Below are positions 37,692 to 48,871 of a stretch of 64,000 nucleotides of DNA, in pieces (within the stretch, counting starts at the first letter, position 1; each line of letters opens with the position of its first letter). The stretch lies in the NCBI RefSeq assembly GCF_036241575.1, contig NZ_CP108455.1, positions 5,769,501 through 5,833,500 on the forward strand, given 5' to 3'. The notes beneath the pieces are model-generated. The model was not told the origin of the DNA. It saw nothing but the letters and a program-made list of their open reading frames with translations, and did no database searches. The position numbers and the translations under genes are program-made. The DNA is from Streptomyces sp. NBC_01267. GTDB taxonomy: Bacteria; Actinomycetota; Actinomycetes; Streptomycetales; Streptomycetaceae.

Positions 37692-38672
37692 TCAGCTCTT
37701 CAGCCGGGGCAGTACCTGTTCGGCGAACAGCTGGAGGCTGCGCCGGCCCTCGTCCACCGGCATTCCTCCGCACAGCGGATGCAGGACCAGGCTGTCGGCG
37801 CCGGACTCGGCCAGCGCCACGCACGCGTCGGGTGTGACGACCCGGTAGATCCCTTCGGCGCGCAGTTCCGCCACGGTGTCCGCCGACGAACGCACTGCGG
37901 ACCGGATGTCCTTGGACTGCCAGGAGGAGTACGTCCGCGCCTCGTGCAGGAAGTGCTCGCCGTACTCGGCCCAGACCCGGTCCGGGTCCTCGGCCACGTG
38001 CAGCAGCGGGACCTCCGCCGCGGGCATCATGCAGAACCCGTCGGTGCCGTGCTCGGCGCGCTGTTCGTGGTAGTACGCCTCCAGCTCGGGCAGATGCGCG
38101 CTCGGGAAGAGCGGCAGCCCCAGCCGGGCCGCCCGGCGGGCCGCCGCCCGGGACGAGCCGCCGACGAGCAGCAGCGGATGGGGCTGTGTGTACGGACGCG
38201 GAGTGACCCGGACGGTGCGCCCCCGGTACTCGAACGGTTCGCCGGTCCAGGCGTTCAACAGGGTTTCCAGCAGCTCGTCCTGGAGTTTCCCGCGCCTGCC
38301 CCACTCGGCGCCCAGCTGCGCGTACTCCTCCTGCCGGTACCCGATGCCCGCGACCGTCACCAGGCGGCCCGCACTGATCAGATCCAGTACCGCGATGTCC
38401 TCCGCGAGCCGCAGCGGGTCGTACAGCGGGCCGATGATCGCCGAGACGGTGACCGCGATCCGGCGGGTGGCGCCGAAGACGGAGCCCGCGAAGACGAAGG
38501 GGGAGGGCAGCCAGTTGTTGGCGACGCCGTGGTGTTCCTCGGTCTGGACGGTGTCGATGCCGTGGCCGTCCGCGTACACGGCCATCTCCAGGGCGGCCCG
38601 GTAGCGGGTCGAGAGGGACTCGGGAGTCGCCCGGGGATCGACGAGATTGAACCTGACGACTGTGAAGGCCAT
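37692..38672 (-). CDS. LLM-class flavin-dependent oxidoreductase
   Basis: Luciferase-like monooxygenase of 326 residues. TVQTEEHHGVANNWLPSPFVFAG near residue 42 is typical of the family (EHH flavin-side residues); GIGYRQEEYAQLG near 105 and PHPLLLVGGSSRAAARRAA near 155 are further family segments. It uses FMNH2 or F420H2; an F420 gene lies in the same window but no direct link can be drawn. The ATG gives the MAFTVVRFNLVDPR start with GAAGGGGG upstream. It follows the NCS1 permease by about 60 nt on the same strand, probably an operon. Confidence 0.87.
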   Translation of the reverse strand: MAFTVVRFNLVDPRATPESLSTRYRAALEMAVYADGHGIDTVQTEEHHGVANNWLPSPFVFAGSVFGATRRIAVTVSAIIGPLYDPLRLAEDIAVLDLISAGRLVTVAGIGYRQEEYAQLGAEWGRRGKLQDELLETLLNAWTGEPFEYRGRTVRVTPRPYTQPHPLLLVGGSSRAAARRAARLGLPLFPSAHLPELEAYYHEQRAEHGTDGFCMMPAAEVPLLHVAEDPDRVWAEYGEHFLHEARTYSSWQSKDIRSAVRSSADTVAELRAEGIYRVVTPDACVALAESGADSLVLHPLCGGMPVDEGRRSLQLFAEQVLPRLKS

Positions 38673-38733
38673 GACGGGAAGTCCCCCTTCGCCGGGTGGG
38701 AGCTGGCGAAGGGGGACGGTAGCTGACGTAGCG

Positions 38734-40194
38734 TCAGATGGGTAGGGTCGCGGGCTCACGGTCCGCGTCAGGCCCGCTGACGTCCGCCTTCGGCTTCGGG
38801 AGTACGGCGTAGAGCGCGGCCGAGACCAGGATGGTGACCACCCAGCCGAGGCCGTTGCGGCCGAGCCAGCTGTCCGCGAACGGTCCGCTGAACCACGCGG
38901 AGTCCGCGGTGCCCGCCCGGGTGAACAGCATCCCGGTGATCAGCGCGGCGAGCCAGGCGCCGACGGCGGCGGGGCTGAACCCGCCCCGGTACCAGTAGGC
39001 GCTGGTCCGGGTGGTGTCCATCAGGGCCACCGCGTCGTACCTGCGTCCGCGCAGCATGTCCGCGCCGAACACCCCTATCCAGGCGGAGAAGGCCACGGCG
39101 AGCAGGGAGAGGAATGCGATGAAGGAGCCCAGGAAACTGGTGGCCGCCAGCATCAGCACCAGCCCGAGCACCACGCTGATCACGGCGTTCACGGAGACCG
39201 CCCAGGCGCGGGGGACCTTGATGCCCAGCGTCAGCGCGGTGAAACCGGCCGAGTACATCGACATCGCGTTGATCAGGACCATGCCGACCAGGGCGATCAG
39301 CAGATACGGCACCGCGATCCACATCGGCAGGACCTTGCCCAGGAAGGAGACCGGGTCGGCAGCGCCCGCGAGGTCCGGGGTGGAGACCGCCATCACGGCG
39401 CCCATCAGCACCATCGGCAGGACGACGATGCCCGCGCCGCCGATCGACGCGCCGATCATGCCCGCGCCGGAGGAACGCCGCGGCAGGTACCGCGCGAAGT
39501 CCGGGCCCGACGGGACCCAGCTGAGACCGCCCGCGGCGATCAGGCCGATACCCGCGACCAGCGACGCGGTGGTACCGGCGGGCTTGGCGAACACGGCCGA
39601 CCAGTCGGTGTCGGCGATCAGATAGACCAGCACCAGGGCGGAGAAGGCCCCGAAGAGATATGTGGACCACTTGTTGCACACGTGCAGGGCGTTGATGCCG
39701 AGGCCCGAGATCAGGAACGTGGCGGCGACGAACAGCACCAGGGTCACGACGATCAGCGGGGTGCTGCTGTGGATGCCGAAGCAGATGTCCAGCACGGTCA
39801 GCAGCGCGTACGCACCGGTCACCGCATTGATCGTTTCCCAGCCCCAGCGGGCGATCCAGATCAGCGAACCGGGCAGCAGATTGCCGCGCTGTCCGAAGAC
39901 CGCACGCGACAGCGCCATGCCGGGAGCGCCGCCGCGCTTTCCCGCGATGCTGATGAAGCCGACCAGCCCGTAACTGATCACCGGGGCCGCGAAGGCGACG
40001 ATCAGCGCCTGCCAGAAGTTCAGTTTGTCGGCGACCACCAGACTCGCGCCCATGGCGAGCAGCAGCACGCTGATATTGGCGGCGACCCAGGTCGGAATGA
40101 GATCGCGGACACGGCCTTTGCGTTCGCTGTCCGGGACCGGTTCGAGACCGCGGGTTTCCACCGCGCCTTCGGTAACGTCGGAGGCGTGGGGCAT
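38734..40194 (-). CDS. NCS1-family nucleobase/cation permease
   Basis: Membrane transporter of 486 residues with about 12 helices, of the cytosine-purine, uracil, thiamine, allantoin family. Recognisable parts are IPTWVAANISVLLLAMGASLV near residue 34 and VPSGPDFARYLPR near 210 (SxDFARY substrate/sodium region). The substrate is not determined; the coupled monooxygenase suggests a nucleobase or heterocycle that is then oxidised. ATG at 40194 with GGAG 6 nt upstream. Divergent from ftsY. Confidence 0.88.
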   Translation of the reverse strand: MPHASDVTEGAVETRGLEPVPDSERKGRVRDLIPTWVAANISVLLLAMGASLVVADKLNFWQALIVAFAAPVISYGLVGFISIAGKRGGAPGMALSRAVFGQRGNLLPGSLIWIARWGWETINAVTGAYALLTVLDICFGIHSSTPLIVVTLVLFVAATFLISGLGINALHVCNKWSTYLFGAFSALVLVYLIADTDWSAVFAKPAGTTASLVAGIGLIAAGGLSWVPSGPDFARYLPRRSSGAGMIGASIGGAGIVVLPMVLMGAVMAVSTPDLAGAADPVSFLGKVLPMWIAVPYLLIALVGMVLINAMSMYSAGFTALTLGIKVPRAWAVSVNAVISVVLGLVLMLAATSFLGSFIAFLSLLAVAFSAWIGVFGADMLRGRRYDAVALMDTTRTSAYWYRGGFSPAAVGAWLAALITGMLFTRAGTADSAWFSGPFADSWLGRNGLGWVVTILVSAALYAVLPKPKADVSGPDADREPATLPI

Positions 40195-40373
40195 GGGGGG
40201 CTCCGTGCAGGCGTGAGGGGGAATGGGGGAGGTGACGCGCGTAGAAGGCGACATCATCGTAGGGGCGCCGCGAATTTTTCACATAGAGGATTTAGTCCCT
40301 TGTGTGATCCTGCGAAGGCTCGTGCGGCCGGGCTGTGAATGATCGCTGACCGGTGACTGATACTGGGTGGGTT

Positions 40374-41594
40374 ATGGAAATCGTCATCCTTGCTGTAGTC
40401 ATCGCCCTGGTCGCTGTCGGCGCGATCAGCGGGCTCGTGGTCAGCAGCCGCAAGAAGAAGAAGCAGCTGCCCACGGCACCGCCGAGTGCGCCGACCATCA
40501 CAGCGCCCGCCGAACCGCAGGTCGGCGAGGAAGCTGCCCCACCGCGCGACGAGTCGCGCCGCACCATCGAAGAGGTGGAGCTCCCGACGGCCGACGAGGC
40601 CGCAGGGACGCCCGTCGCCGTCGAGGACCCGGTCGTCGCGGAGCCACTGGCTCCGCAGATCGAGATCCCGGAGCCCACCGAGGGCCGTCTCGTACGGCTG
40701 CGCGCCCGGCTCGCCCGCTCGCAGAACTCGCTCGGCAAGGGACTCCTCACCCTGCTCTCCCGGGACAACCTCGACGAGGAGACCTGGGAGGAGATCGAGG
40801 ACACCCTGCTCACCGCGGATGTCGGTGTCGCGCCGACCCAGGAACTGGTCGAGCGGCTGCGCGAGCGGGTCAAGGTCCTCGGCACCCGTACACCGCAGGA
40901 GCTGCGCACCCTGCTGCGTGAGGAACTGCTGAACCTGCTCGGTACGGACTTCGACCGCGCGGTCAGGACCGAGAGCGGTCTGGACACCCCGGGTGTCGTG
41001 ATGGTCGTCGGCGTCAACGGCACCGGCAAGACCACCACCACCGGCAAGCTCGCGCGCGTGCTGGTGGCCGACGGCCGCAGCGTGGTGCTCGGCGCGGCCG
41101 ACACCTTCCGGGCCGCCGCCGCGGATCAGCTCCAGACCTGGGGTGACCGGGTCGGGGCGCGTACCGTGCGCGGTCCCGAGGGCGGCGACCCCGCGTCCAT
41201 CGCCTTCGACGCGGTGAAGGAAGGCATCAAGGAAGGTGCGGACGTCGTCCTCATCGACACCGCGGGACGGCTGCACACCAAGACCGGGCTGATGGACGAG
41301 CTCGGCAAGGTCAAGCGCGTCGTGGAGAAGCACGGCCCGCTGGACGAGGTGCTGCTCGTACTGGACGCGACGACCGGGCAGAACGGCCTGGTGCAGGCGC
41401 GGGTGTTCGCGGAGGTCGTGGCGATCACCGGCATCGTGCTGACCAAGCTGGACGGCACCGCCAAGGGCGGCATCGTGATCGCGGTCCAGCGGGAACTCGG
41501 CGTACCGGTGAAGCTGGTCGGTCTCGGTGAAGGACCGGACGACCTGGCGCCGTTCGAGCCGGAGGCGTTCGTGGACGCCCTGGTCGGAGACTGA
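40374..41594 (+). CDS. ftsY: signal recognition particle receptor FtsY
   Basis: GTPase that receives the Ffh-ribosome complex at the membrane. 406 residues: an N-terminal membrane helix (EIVILAVVIALVAVGAISGLVV, 2-23), an acidic linker, then the NG domain with GVNGTGKTTTTGKLA near 208, DTFRAAAADQL near 243, DTAGRLHTKTGLMDELGKV near 297 and TKLDGTAKGG near 359. The anchored N terminus is the actinobacterial form. ffh, its partner, lies 7 kb downstream. A strong terminator follows. Confidence 0.96.
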   Translation: MEIVILAVVIALVAVGAISGLVVSSRKKKKQLPTAPPSAPTITAPAEPQVGEEAAPPRDESRRTIEEVELPTADEAAGTPVAVEDPVVAEPLAPQIEIPEPTEGRLVRLRARLARSQNSLGKGLLTLLSRDNLDEETWEEIEDTLLTADVGVAPTQELVERLRERVKVLGTRTPQELRTLLREELLNLLGTDFDRAVRTESGLDTPGVVMVVGVNGTGKTTTTGKLARVLVADGRSVVLGAADTFRAAAADQLQTWGDRVGARTVRGPEGGDPASIAFDAVKEGIKEGADVVLIDTAGRLHTKTGLMDELGKVKRVVEKHGPLDEVLLVLDATTGQNGLVQARVFAEVVAITGIVLTKLDGTAKGGIVIAVQRELGVPVKLVGLGEGPDDLAPFEPEAFVDALVGD

Positions 41595-41607
41595 CATCCG
41601 TCGCACG

Positions 41608-41642
41608 AAGGCCCCGTCGCACGGTGCGGCGGGGCCTTTTCC
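41608..41642. terminator. terminator between ftsY and a convergent gene
   Basis: A 15-bp stem starting AAGGCCCCG (one T-G pair), one-base loop, then TTTT. On the minus strand the AAGG run gives a short T-tract too. Confidence 0.85.
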
Positions 41643-41677
41643 GTACCCCTTCGCCAAGCCGGGCCGTGCCGGGCTGA

Positions 41678-42334
41678 TCAGGCGGACAACTGGCGGTGGC
41701 AGATGTACGCCAGGGTGCCGAGCAGCAGCCGGGCCTGCGGCGGGCCACCGGCCGTCTCCAGCGACGGCGGGCGCAGCCAGCGGGCCGGGCCGAGCCCCGC
41801 GTGGTGCGACGGCGGGGCGGTGATGTGGTCCCCGGGACCCAGGCAGTGCAGATCGAGGTCCGCGTCGTCCCAGCCCATGCGGTAGAGCAGTTCGGGGAGT
41901 GCGCGGGCGGCCCCGGGAGCGACGAAGAACTGGGCGCGTCCGTCCGGTGTGGCACTGACCGGGCCCAGGGGGAGCCCCATCCGCTCCATCCGGACCAGGG
42001 CCGTGCGCCCGGCGGGTTCGGCGACGTCGATGATGTCGAAGCGGCGGCCGACTGGCAGAAGGACCGCAGCGCCCGGCGTCTCGGACCAGACTCTGGTGGC
42101 CTCGTCGAGTGTGGCCCCGGCCGGAACCTCCGGGGTGAATCCGAGCGGGTGGGCGCCCGGCGAGGCGCACAGCGGGTCCCCGCAGGAACAACTCCCGGAC
42201 ACGGCGCGAGCGCCCGGGACCACGTCCCAGCCCCACAGTCCGGTGAACTCGGCCACGGCCGTACCCTCCGGTGTGCGGCTGCGACGCCGTGTGCCGGAGC
42301 GGATGTCCCGGATGCCGCCGATGGTGAAGCCCAT
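41678..42334 (-). CDS. stand-alone Prim-Pol (bifunctional DNA primase/polymerase N-terminal) domain protein
   Basis: Protein of 218 residues. The segment GLWGWDVVPGARAVSGSCSCGDPLCASPGAHPLGF, with its paired cysteines, is the usual start of the Prim-Pol family found in plasmid and phage primases; no helicase domain is attached. The acidic DID (RRFDIIDVAEP) may be the metal site. Such stand-alone copies are conserved near nsdA in Streptomyces; activity is not known. The ATG follows GGAGGGGG. Convergent with ftsY, divergent from nsdA. Confidence 0.8.
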   Translation of the reverse strand: MGFTIGGIRDIRSGTRRRSRTPEGTAVAEFTGLWGWDVVPGARAVSGSCSCGDPLCASPGAHPLGFTPEVPAGATLDEATRVWSETPGAAVLLPVGRRFDIIDVAEPAGRTALVRMERMGLPLGPVSATPDGRAQFFVAPGAARALPELLYRMGWDDADLDLHCLGPGDHITAPPSHHAGLGPARWLRPPSLETAGGPPQARLLLGTLAYICHRQLSA

Positions 42335-42762
42335 GCCCCCTCCAACAGGTCGAACTCGTCGGTGGTTACGACCTGGAGTCTCTCCGTCACTCTACGTCGC
42401 AAACACCCTGGTCCCGGCGGTGTGGAGTGACGAGGGTGGTGGTGCGGAACGGCTCGCGCGCCCCGGCGCACACCGCTCCGCCCGCCTCTGATCGTCAGGT
42501 ATCCAGTCAATCGCGCCCGGAGGTGGGCGGGTTCATTCGTGGGGGTGGCGAATGGTGGCGTTTCCGGGATCGACCTCGCCGGGTCAGTGATCGTGGGATT
42601 ACGTTCAGTGCACGAACCCTCGGATCCAGTGCCCGCTCGGGTATGCCGGGGGCAAGTCGGTTCTCTGTTCGACAGGGCACAAGCGCCGGACAGTGGACCT
42701 CAACTCACGGCATTCTGATATGGGTTGGCGTAATGAGGCTTCAGCGGGATGGGGGCGTTCCA
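42335..42762. other. long divergent intergenic region upstream of nsdA
   Basis: A 428-bp gap between divergent genes, rich in G and less GC-biased at third positions than the genes around it, so non-coding. It must hold promoters for both sides; I cannot fix them. A possible ATG at 42733 lies in it. GATGGGGG at 42749 is the probable nsdA ribosome site. Confidence 0.5.
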
Positions 42763-44238
42763 GTGGGCGGCAGTGGCGACGGCAGTACGAGTGCCGGCAA
42801 GCGCCCGAACGAGCAACTGGGTTCGTGGTTCGTGCGCAGCGGCTGGTCGAAGGGGGAGCTGGCCCGCCAGGTGAACCGCCGGGCGCGGCAGATGGGCGCC
42901 CATCACATCAGCACCGACACCTCGCGGGTGCGGCGCTGGCTCGACGGCGAGCAGCCGCGCGAGCCGATTCCGCGCATCCTCTCGGAACTCTTCTCCGAAC
43001 GGTTCGGCAGCGTGGTCGCCATCGAGGACCTGGGGCTGCGCGCGGCGCACCAGTCACCCTCGGTGTCCGGTGTCGACATGCCGTGGGCGGGCCCGCAGAC
43101 CGTCTCCCTGCTCAGCGAGTTCTCGCGCAGCGACCTGATGCTCGCGCGGCGCGGATTCCTCGGTACCTCACTGGCGCTGGCCGCCGGTCCGACGCTCATC
43201 GAACCGATGCAGCGCTGGCTGGTACCCACACCCGGGGGCGAGCCCGTCGCCGAGGAGCCCGCGGGTCACTCGCGGCGCCCGTCCAAGCTTTCCGAGCCCG
43301 AGCTCGAACTCCTGGAGTCCACCACCGCGATGTTCCGCCAGTGGGACGCGCAGTGCGGCGGCGGACTGCGCCGCAAGGCGGTGGTCGGCCAGCTCCACGA
43401 GGTCACCGACCTGCTCCAGGAGCCGCAGCCCGTGGCCACCTCGAAGCGCCTGTTCCGCTGCGCGGCCGAACTGGCCGAGCTGGCCGGGTGGATGAGTTAC
43501 GACGTGGGGCTCCAGCCCACTGCGCAGAAGTACTTCGTCCTCGCCCTGCACGCCGCCAAGGAGGCCGGGGACAAGCCGCTCGGCTCGTACATCCTGTCCT
43601 CCATGAGCCGCCAGATGATCCATCTGGGCCGCCCCGAGGACGCGTTGGAACTGGTCCATCTCGCGCAGTACGGCAGCCGTGAATGCGCCACCCCCCGCAC
43701 CCAGGCGATGCTGTATGCGATGGAGGCCCGCGCATACGCGAACATGGGGCAGCCCAGCAAGTGCAAACGGGCCGTGCGGATGGCCGAGGACACCTTCTCG
43801 GACGCGGGCCTGGACGGCGAGCCGGAGCCGGACTGGATCCGCTTCTTCTCCGAGGCCGAGCTGAACGGCGAGAACGGCCACTCGTTCCGCGATCTCGCCT
43901 ATGTGGCGGGCCGCAGCCCCACCTACGCCTCGCTCGCCGAACCCGTCCTGGACAACGCGGTCGCGCTCTTCGGCAAGGACAACGAGCACCAGCGCTCCTA
44001 CGCCCTGAACCTCGTCGGCATGGCCACGGTCCAGCTGCTGAGGCGGGAGCCCGAGCAGTCCACCCGCTTCGCCGGGGAGGCCCTGGAGATCGCGGGGCGG
44101 ATCCGTTCCGAGCGGGTGAACACCAGGCTCCGCAAGACCGTCGCCACGGCGGTGCGGGACTTCGGGGACGTGCCCGCGGTCATCGCCCTCACCGACCGTC
44201 TCGCCGAACAACTGCCGGAGACCGCGGAAGCGGTCTGA
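42763..44238 (+). CDS. nsdA: NsdA, negative regulator of differentiation and antibiotic production
   Basis: Protein of 491 residues. The N-terminal part (NEQLGSWFVRSGWSKGELARQVNRRARQMG, then STDTSRVRRWLDGEQPREPIPRILSELFSERFG) looks like a helix-turn-helix of XRE type. The middle and C terminus (KYFVLALHAAKEAGDKPLGSYILSSMSRQMIHLGRPEDALEL) are TPR-like repeats. In Streptomyces this is NsdA, whose loss raises sporulation and antibiotic yield. The start is open: GTG at 42763 (GATGGGGG upstream, better codon use) or ATG at 42733, which adds 10 residues with low GC3. Confidence 0.88.
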   Translation: MGGSGDGSTSAGKRPNEQLGSWFVRSGWSKGELARQVNRRARQMGAHHISTDTSRVRRWLDGEQPREPIPRILSELFSERFGSVVAIEDLGLRAAHQSPSVSGVDMPWAGPQTVSLLSEFSRSDLMLARRGFLGTSLALAAGPTLIEPMQRWLVPTPGGEPVAEEPAGHSRRPSKLSEPELELLESTTAMFRQWDAQCGGGLRRKAVVGQLHEVTDLLQEPQPVATSKRLFRCAAELAELAGWMSYDVGLQPTAQKYFVLALHAAKEAGDKPLGSYILSSMSRQMIHLGRPEDALELVHLAQYGSRECATPRTQAMLYAMEARAYANMGQPSKCKRAVRMAEDTFSDAGLDGEPEPDWIRFFSEAELNGENGHSFRDLAYVAGRSPTYASLAEPVLDNAVALFGKDNEHQRSYALNLVGMATVQLLRREPEQSTRFAGEALEIAGRIRSERVNTRLRKTVATAVRDFGDVPAVIALTDRLAEQLPETAEAV

Positions 44239-44252
44239 GCAGCACCCGAACC

Positions 44253-44329
44253 CCGGCCACGACAGCTCACCCCGTGATGCCCGACTCGGCTCCCCCGCGC
44301 CAGGTCACCAGGGTGGTTGTCGTGGCCGG
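44253..44329. repeat. separated inverted repeat after nsdA
   Basis: Arms CCGGCCACGACA and TGTCGTGGCCGG (12 bp, perfect) with 53 nt between them, just after the nsdA stop. A long-looped terminator for nsdA or a protein-binding pair; either reading is tentative. Confidence 0.4.
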
Positions 44330-44408
44330 TCCACGCTGTGCGCAGGGTATCGGCGGACACCCGGGCCGACCCCGCGCTTCATCCGGGCGTAACACGCCCG
44401 TCCTCTTC

Positions 44409-44446
44409 GTCACTGCGGCGAAACATCGAGTGGCATCGTCGGAAAC
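44409..44446 (+). promoter_or_regulatory. GlnR-type operator upstream of amtB
   Basis: GTCAC-n6-GAAAC-n6-TGGCA-n6-GAAAC, matching the actinobacterial GlnR box (gTnAc-n6-GaAAc, two units) with exact 6-nt spacing. A weaker GTAAC-n6-GTCCT lies just upstream at 44389. GlnR is the nitrogen regulator that activates amtB-glnK-glnD under ammonium limitation in Streptomyces. Confidence 0.88.
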
Positions 44447-44548
44447 CGCGCTGCGTCAGTCTCGTGGCGCATAACCGGCTCGCACCTTCCCGCGGCTTCC
44501 CCGCAGCCCCGCCCGCCCGCGGGCCGCACCGACGACGAGGAGACGCCG

Positions 44549-46248
<1,700 letters not shown>

Positions 46249-46273
46249 ACGATCGAGAGACGGGAGCTGCCGG

Positions 46274-48745
46274 GTGACTCGTACGGATGGGACGACCGGT
46301 CAGGCGGACGAACAGGGACCCGGCGGCTACGCGGCGGCCCGGCTGCGCCTCCTCCAGGAGAAGGCGCGGTCCGGGCCGCCGCGCCGTTCCGCGCTCGCCC
46401 GGCTGACGGACGACTGGGCGGGCGCGCTCTTCACCGCCGCGGCCACCTCGGCCGGGGTGCGCGGCGCGGCCCTGGTCGCCGTCGGCGGGTACGGACGCGG
46501 TGAGCTGTCGCCGCGCAGCGATCTGGACCTGCTGCTCCTGCACGACGGAAAGGCGGACACGGCCGCCGTCGCCGCCCTCGCGGACCGGGTCTGGTACCCG
46601 GTGTGGGACCTGGGGCTCGCGCTGGACCATTCCGTACGCACCCCGGGCGAGGCGCGGAAGGCCGCGGGCGACGACCTCAAGGTCCAGCTCGGGCTGCTCG
46701 ACGCCCGCCACGTCGCGGGGGATCTCGGGCTGACCACCGCGCTGCGGACGACCGTGCTCGCCGACTGGCGCAACCAGGCGCCCAAGCGGCTGCCCGGACT
46801 GTACGAGCTGTGCCAGGAGCGGGCCGAGCGCCACGGCGAGCTCCAGTTCCTCCTCGAACCCGACCTCAAGGAGGCCAGGGGAGGGCTGCGGGACGCGACG
46901 GCGCTGCGGGCCGTCGCCGCTTCCTGGCTGGCCGACGCCCCCCGCGAGGGGCTCGACGGAGCCCGCAGGCACCTCCTCGACGCGCGAGACGCGCTGCATC
47001 TGGTGACCGGCCGGGCCACCGACCGGCTCGCCCTCCAGGAACAGCAGCAGGTCGCGGCGGAGCTGGAACTGCTGGACGCCGATGTGCTGCTGCGTGAGGT
47101 GTACGAGGCGGCACGCACCGTTTCGTACGCGAGCGACGTCACCTGGCGCGAGGTCAACCGCGTCCTGCGCGCCCGCTCCGCGCGCCCCCGGCTGCGGGCC
47201 CTCCTCGGCGTGGGCGGCAGGCCCGCGGCCGAGCGGACCCCGCTGGCGGAGGGGGTCGTCGAGCTGGAGGGCGAGGTGGTGCTGGCCCGCACGGCCAGGC
47301 CCGAGCGTGACCCCGTACTGCCCCTGCGGGCCGCCGCCGCGGCGGCCCAGGCCGGACTGCCGGTCTCGCTGCACGCCGTGCGGCGCCTGGCCCACGACGC
47401 ACGCCCGCTGCCCGTGCCCTGGCCGGCCGAGGCGCGCGAACAGCTGGTCACCCTGCTCGGCGCGGGCGAGTCCATGGTGCCGGTCTGGGACGCGCTGGAG
47501 GCCGAGGGGCTGATCACCGCGCTGCTGCCGGACTGGGAGCGGGTGCGGTGCAGGCCGCAGCGCAACCCCGTACACACCTGGACGGTGGACCGGCACCTCG
47601 TCGAGGCCGCGGTCCGGGCGTCGTCACTCACCCGCCGGGTGGGCCGCCCCGACCTGCTGCTCGTCGCCGCGCTGCTGCACGACATCGGCAAGGGCTGGCC
47701 CGGCGACCACTCGGTGGCCGGTGAGGTCATCGCGCGGGACGTGGCGGGCCGGATCGGCTTCGACCGTACGGACGCCGAGGTGCTCGCCACGCTCGTACGG
47801 CACCATCTGCTGCTCGTCGAGACCGCGACCAGACGCGATCTGGAGGACCCGGCGACGGTGCGTTCGGTGGCCGAAGCGGTGAAGTCCGCCCCCACTCTGG
47901 AGCTGCTGCATGCGCTGACCGAGGCAGACGCCCTGGCGACGGGGCCCGCGGCCTGGTCGTCCTGGCGGGCCTCGCTGGTGGCCGGTCTGGTCAAGAAGGT
48001 GGCCGCGGTCCTGGCGGGCGAGACCCCCGACGAACCCGAGCCCGCCGCTCCGGGAGCGGAACAGGAACGGCTCGCGGTCGAGGCGGTGCGCACCGGCGGT
48101 CCGGTCCTGGCCCTGCACGCCCGCACGGAGACCCGGCCCGGCGACGGCGCGGTCACCGGCGCCCCCGAACCGGTCGGCGTGGAACTCCTCATCGCCCTTC
48201 CCGACCAGCCGGGCGTCCTGCCGGCCGTCGCGGGGGTCCTGGCACTGCACCGCCTGACCGTACGCGCGGCCGACCTGCGCGCCGTCGAACTGCCCGAACC
48301 GGTCGGGCGGACGGCCGTCCTGCTGCTGAGCTGGCGGGTGGCTGCGGAGTACGGATCGCTGCCGCAGGCGGCGCGGTTGCGCGCGGATCTCGTACGGGCG
48401 CTGGACGGCTCGCTCGACATCCGGGCCAGGCTGGCGGAACGGGAGGCGGCGTACCCGCGCCGCCGGGGCACGCAGGCCCCGCCGCCGACGGTGAAGGTCG
48501 CACCGGCGGGATCGCGGCTGGCCACGGTGATCGAGGTCCGCGCGCAGGACGCCCCGGGGCTGCTGCACCGGATCGGGCGGGCGCTGGAGGCGGCGGAGGT
48601 GCGGGTACGGAGCGCGCACGTCTCGACGCTGGGCGCCAATGCGGTGGACGCGTTCTACGTGACGTGCGAGAAGGGCGAGCCGCTGTCGGGGGAGCGGGCG
48701 GCCGGGCTGGTCCAGGAGATGGAGAGCGCGCTGCGCGAGAGGTGA
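46274..48745 (+). CDS. glnD: PII-modifying nucleotidyltransferase GlnD
   Basis: Bifunctional enzyme of 823 residues that adds and removes a nucleotide on GlnK. The N-terminal nucleotidyltransferase has GGYGRGELSPRSDLDLLLLH at 71-90 (Asp83 and Asp85 bind metal). The HD phosphohydrolase domain has LLHDIGKGWPGDHS near 468, and two ACT domains close the protein (VELLIALPDQPGVLPAVAG near 637 and TVIEVRAQDAPGLLHRIGRALE near 752). GTG start 25 nt after glnK, with GGGAGC upstream. Homologues in Streptomyces adenylylate PII. Confidence 0.94.
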   Translation: MTRTDGTTGQADEQGPGGYAAARLRLLQEKARSGPPRRSALARLTDDWAGALFTAAATSAGVRGAALVAVGGYGRGELSPRSDLDLLLLHDGKADTAAVAALADRVWYPVWDLGLALDHSVRTPGEARKAAGDDLKVQLGLLDARHVAGDLGLTTALRTTVLADWRNQAPKRLPGLYELCQERAERHGELQFLLEPDLKEARGGLRDATALRAVAASWLADAPREGLDGARRHLLDARDALHLVTGRATDRLALQEQQQVAAELELLDADVLLREVYEAARTVSYASDVTWREVNRVLRARSARPRLRALLGVGGRPAAERTPLAEGVVELEGEVVLARTARPERDPVLPLRAAAAAAQAGLPVSLHAVRRLAHDARPLPVPWPAEAREQLVTLLGAGESMVPVWDALEAEGLITALLPDWERVRCRPQRNPVHTWTVDRHLVEAAVRASSLTRRVGRPDLLLVAALLHDIGKGWPGDHSVAGEVIARDVAGRIGFDRTDAEVLATLVRHHLLLVETATRRDLEDPATVRSVAEAVKSAPTLELLHALTEADALATGPAAWSSWRASLVAGLVKKVAAVLAGETPDEPEPAAPGAEQERLAVEAVRTGGPVLALHARTETRPGDGAVTGAPEPVGVELLIALPDQPGVLPAVAGVLALHRLTVRAADLRAVELPEPVGRTAVLLLSWRVAAEYGSLPQAARLRADLVRALDGSLDIRARLAEREAAYPRRRGTQAPPPTVKVAPAGSRLATVIEVRAQDAPGLLHRIGRALEAAEVRVRSAHVSTLGANAVDAFYVTCEKGEPLSGERAAGLVQEMESALRER

Positions 48746-48871
48746 GGGCGGAGAGGTGGGGGCGGGCCGGAACAGGCCCTAACCGGGACAGGGGCAGACC
48801 CCACCCACGGCGTCCGGATACCCTGGGGGAAACCGTCCCCCCGCCCCCTGACCCGAGGATCCGCGACCGCC

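Noticed and set aside
48746..48871. SRP RNA (ffs) gene before ffh
   Set aside because: The gap lacks the conserved GGAA-type tetraloop hairpin of SRP RNA and is too short for it with a promoter.
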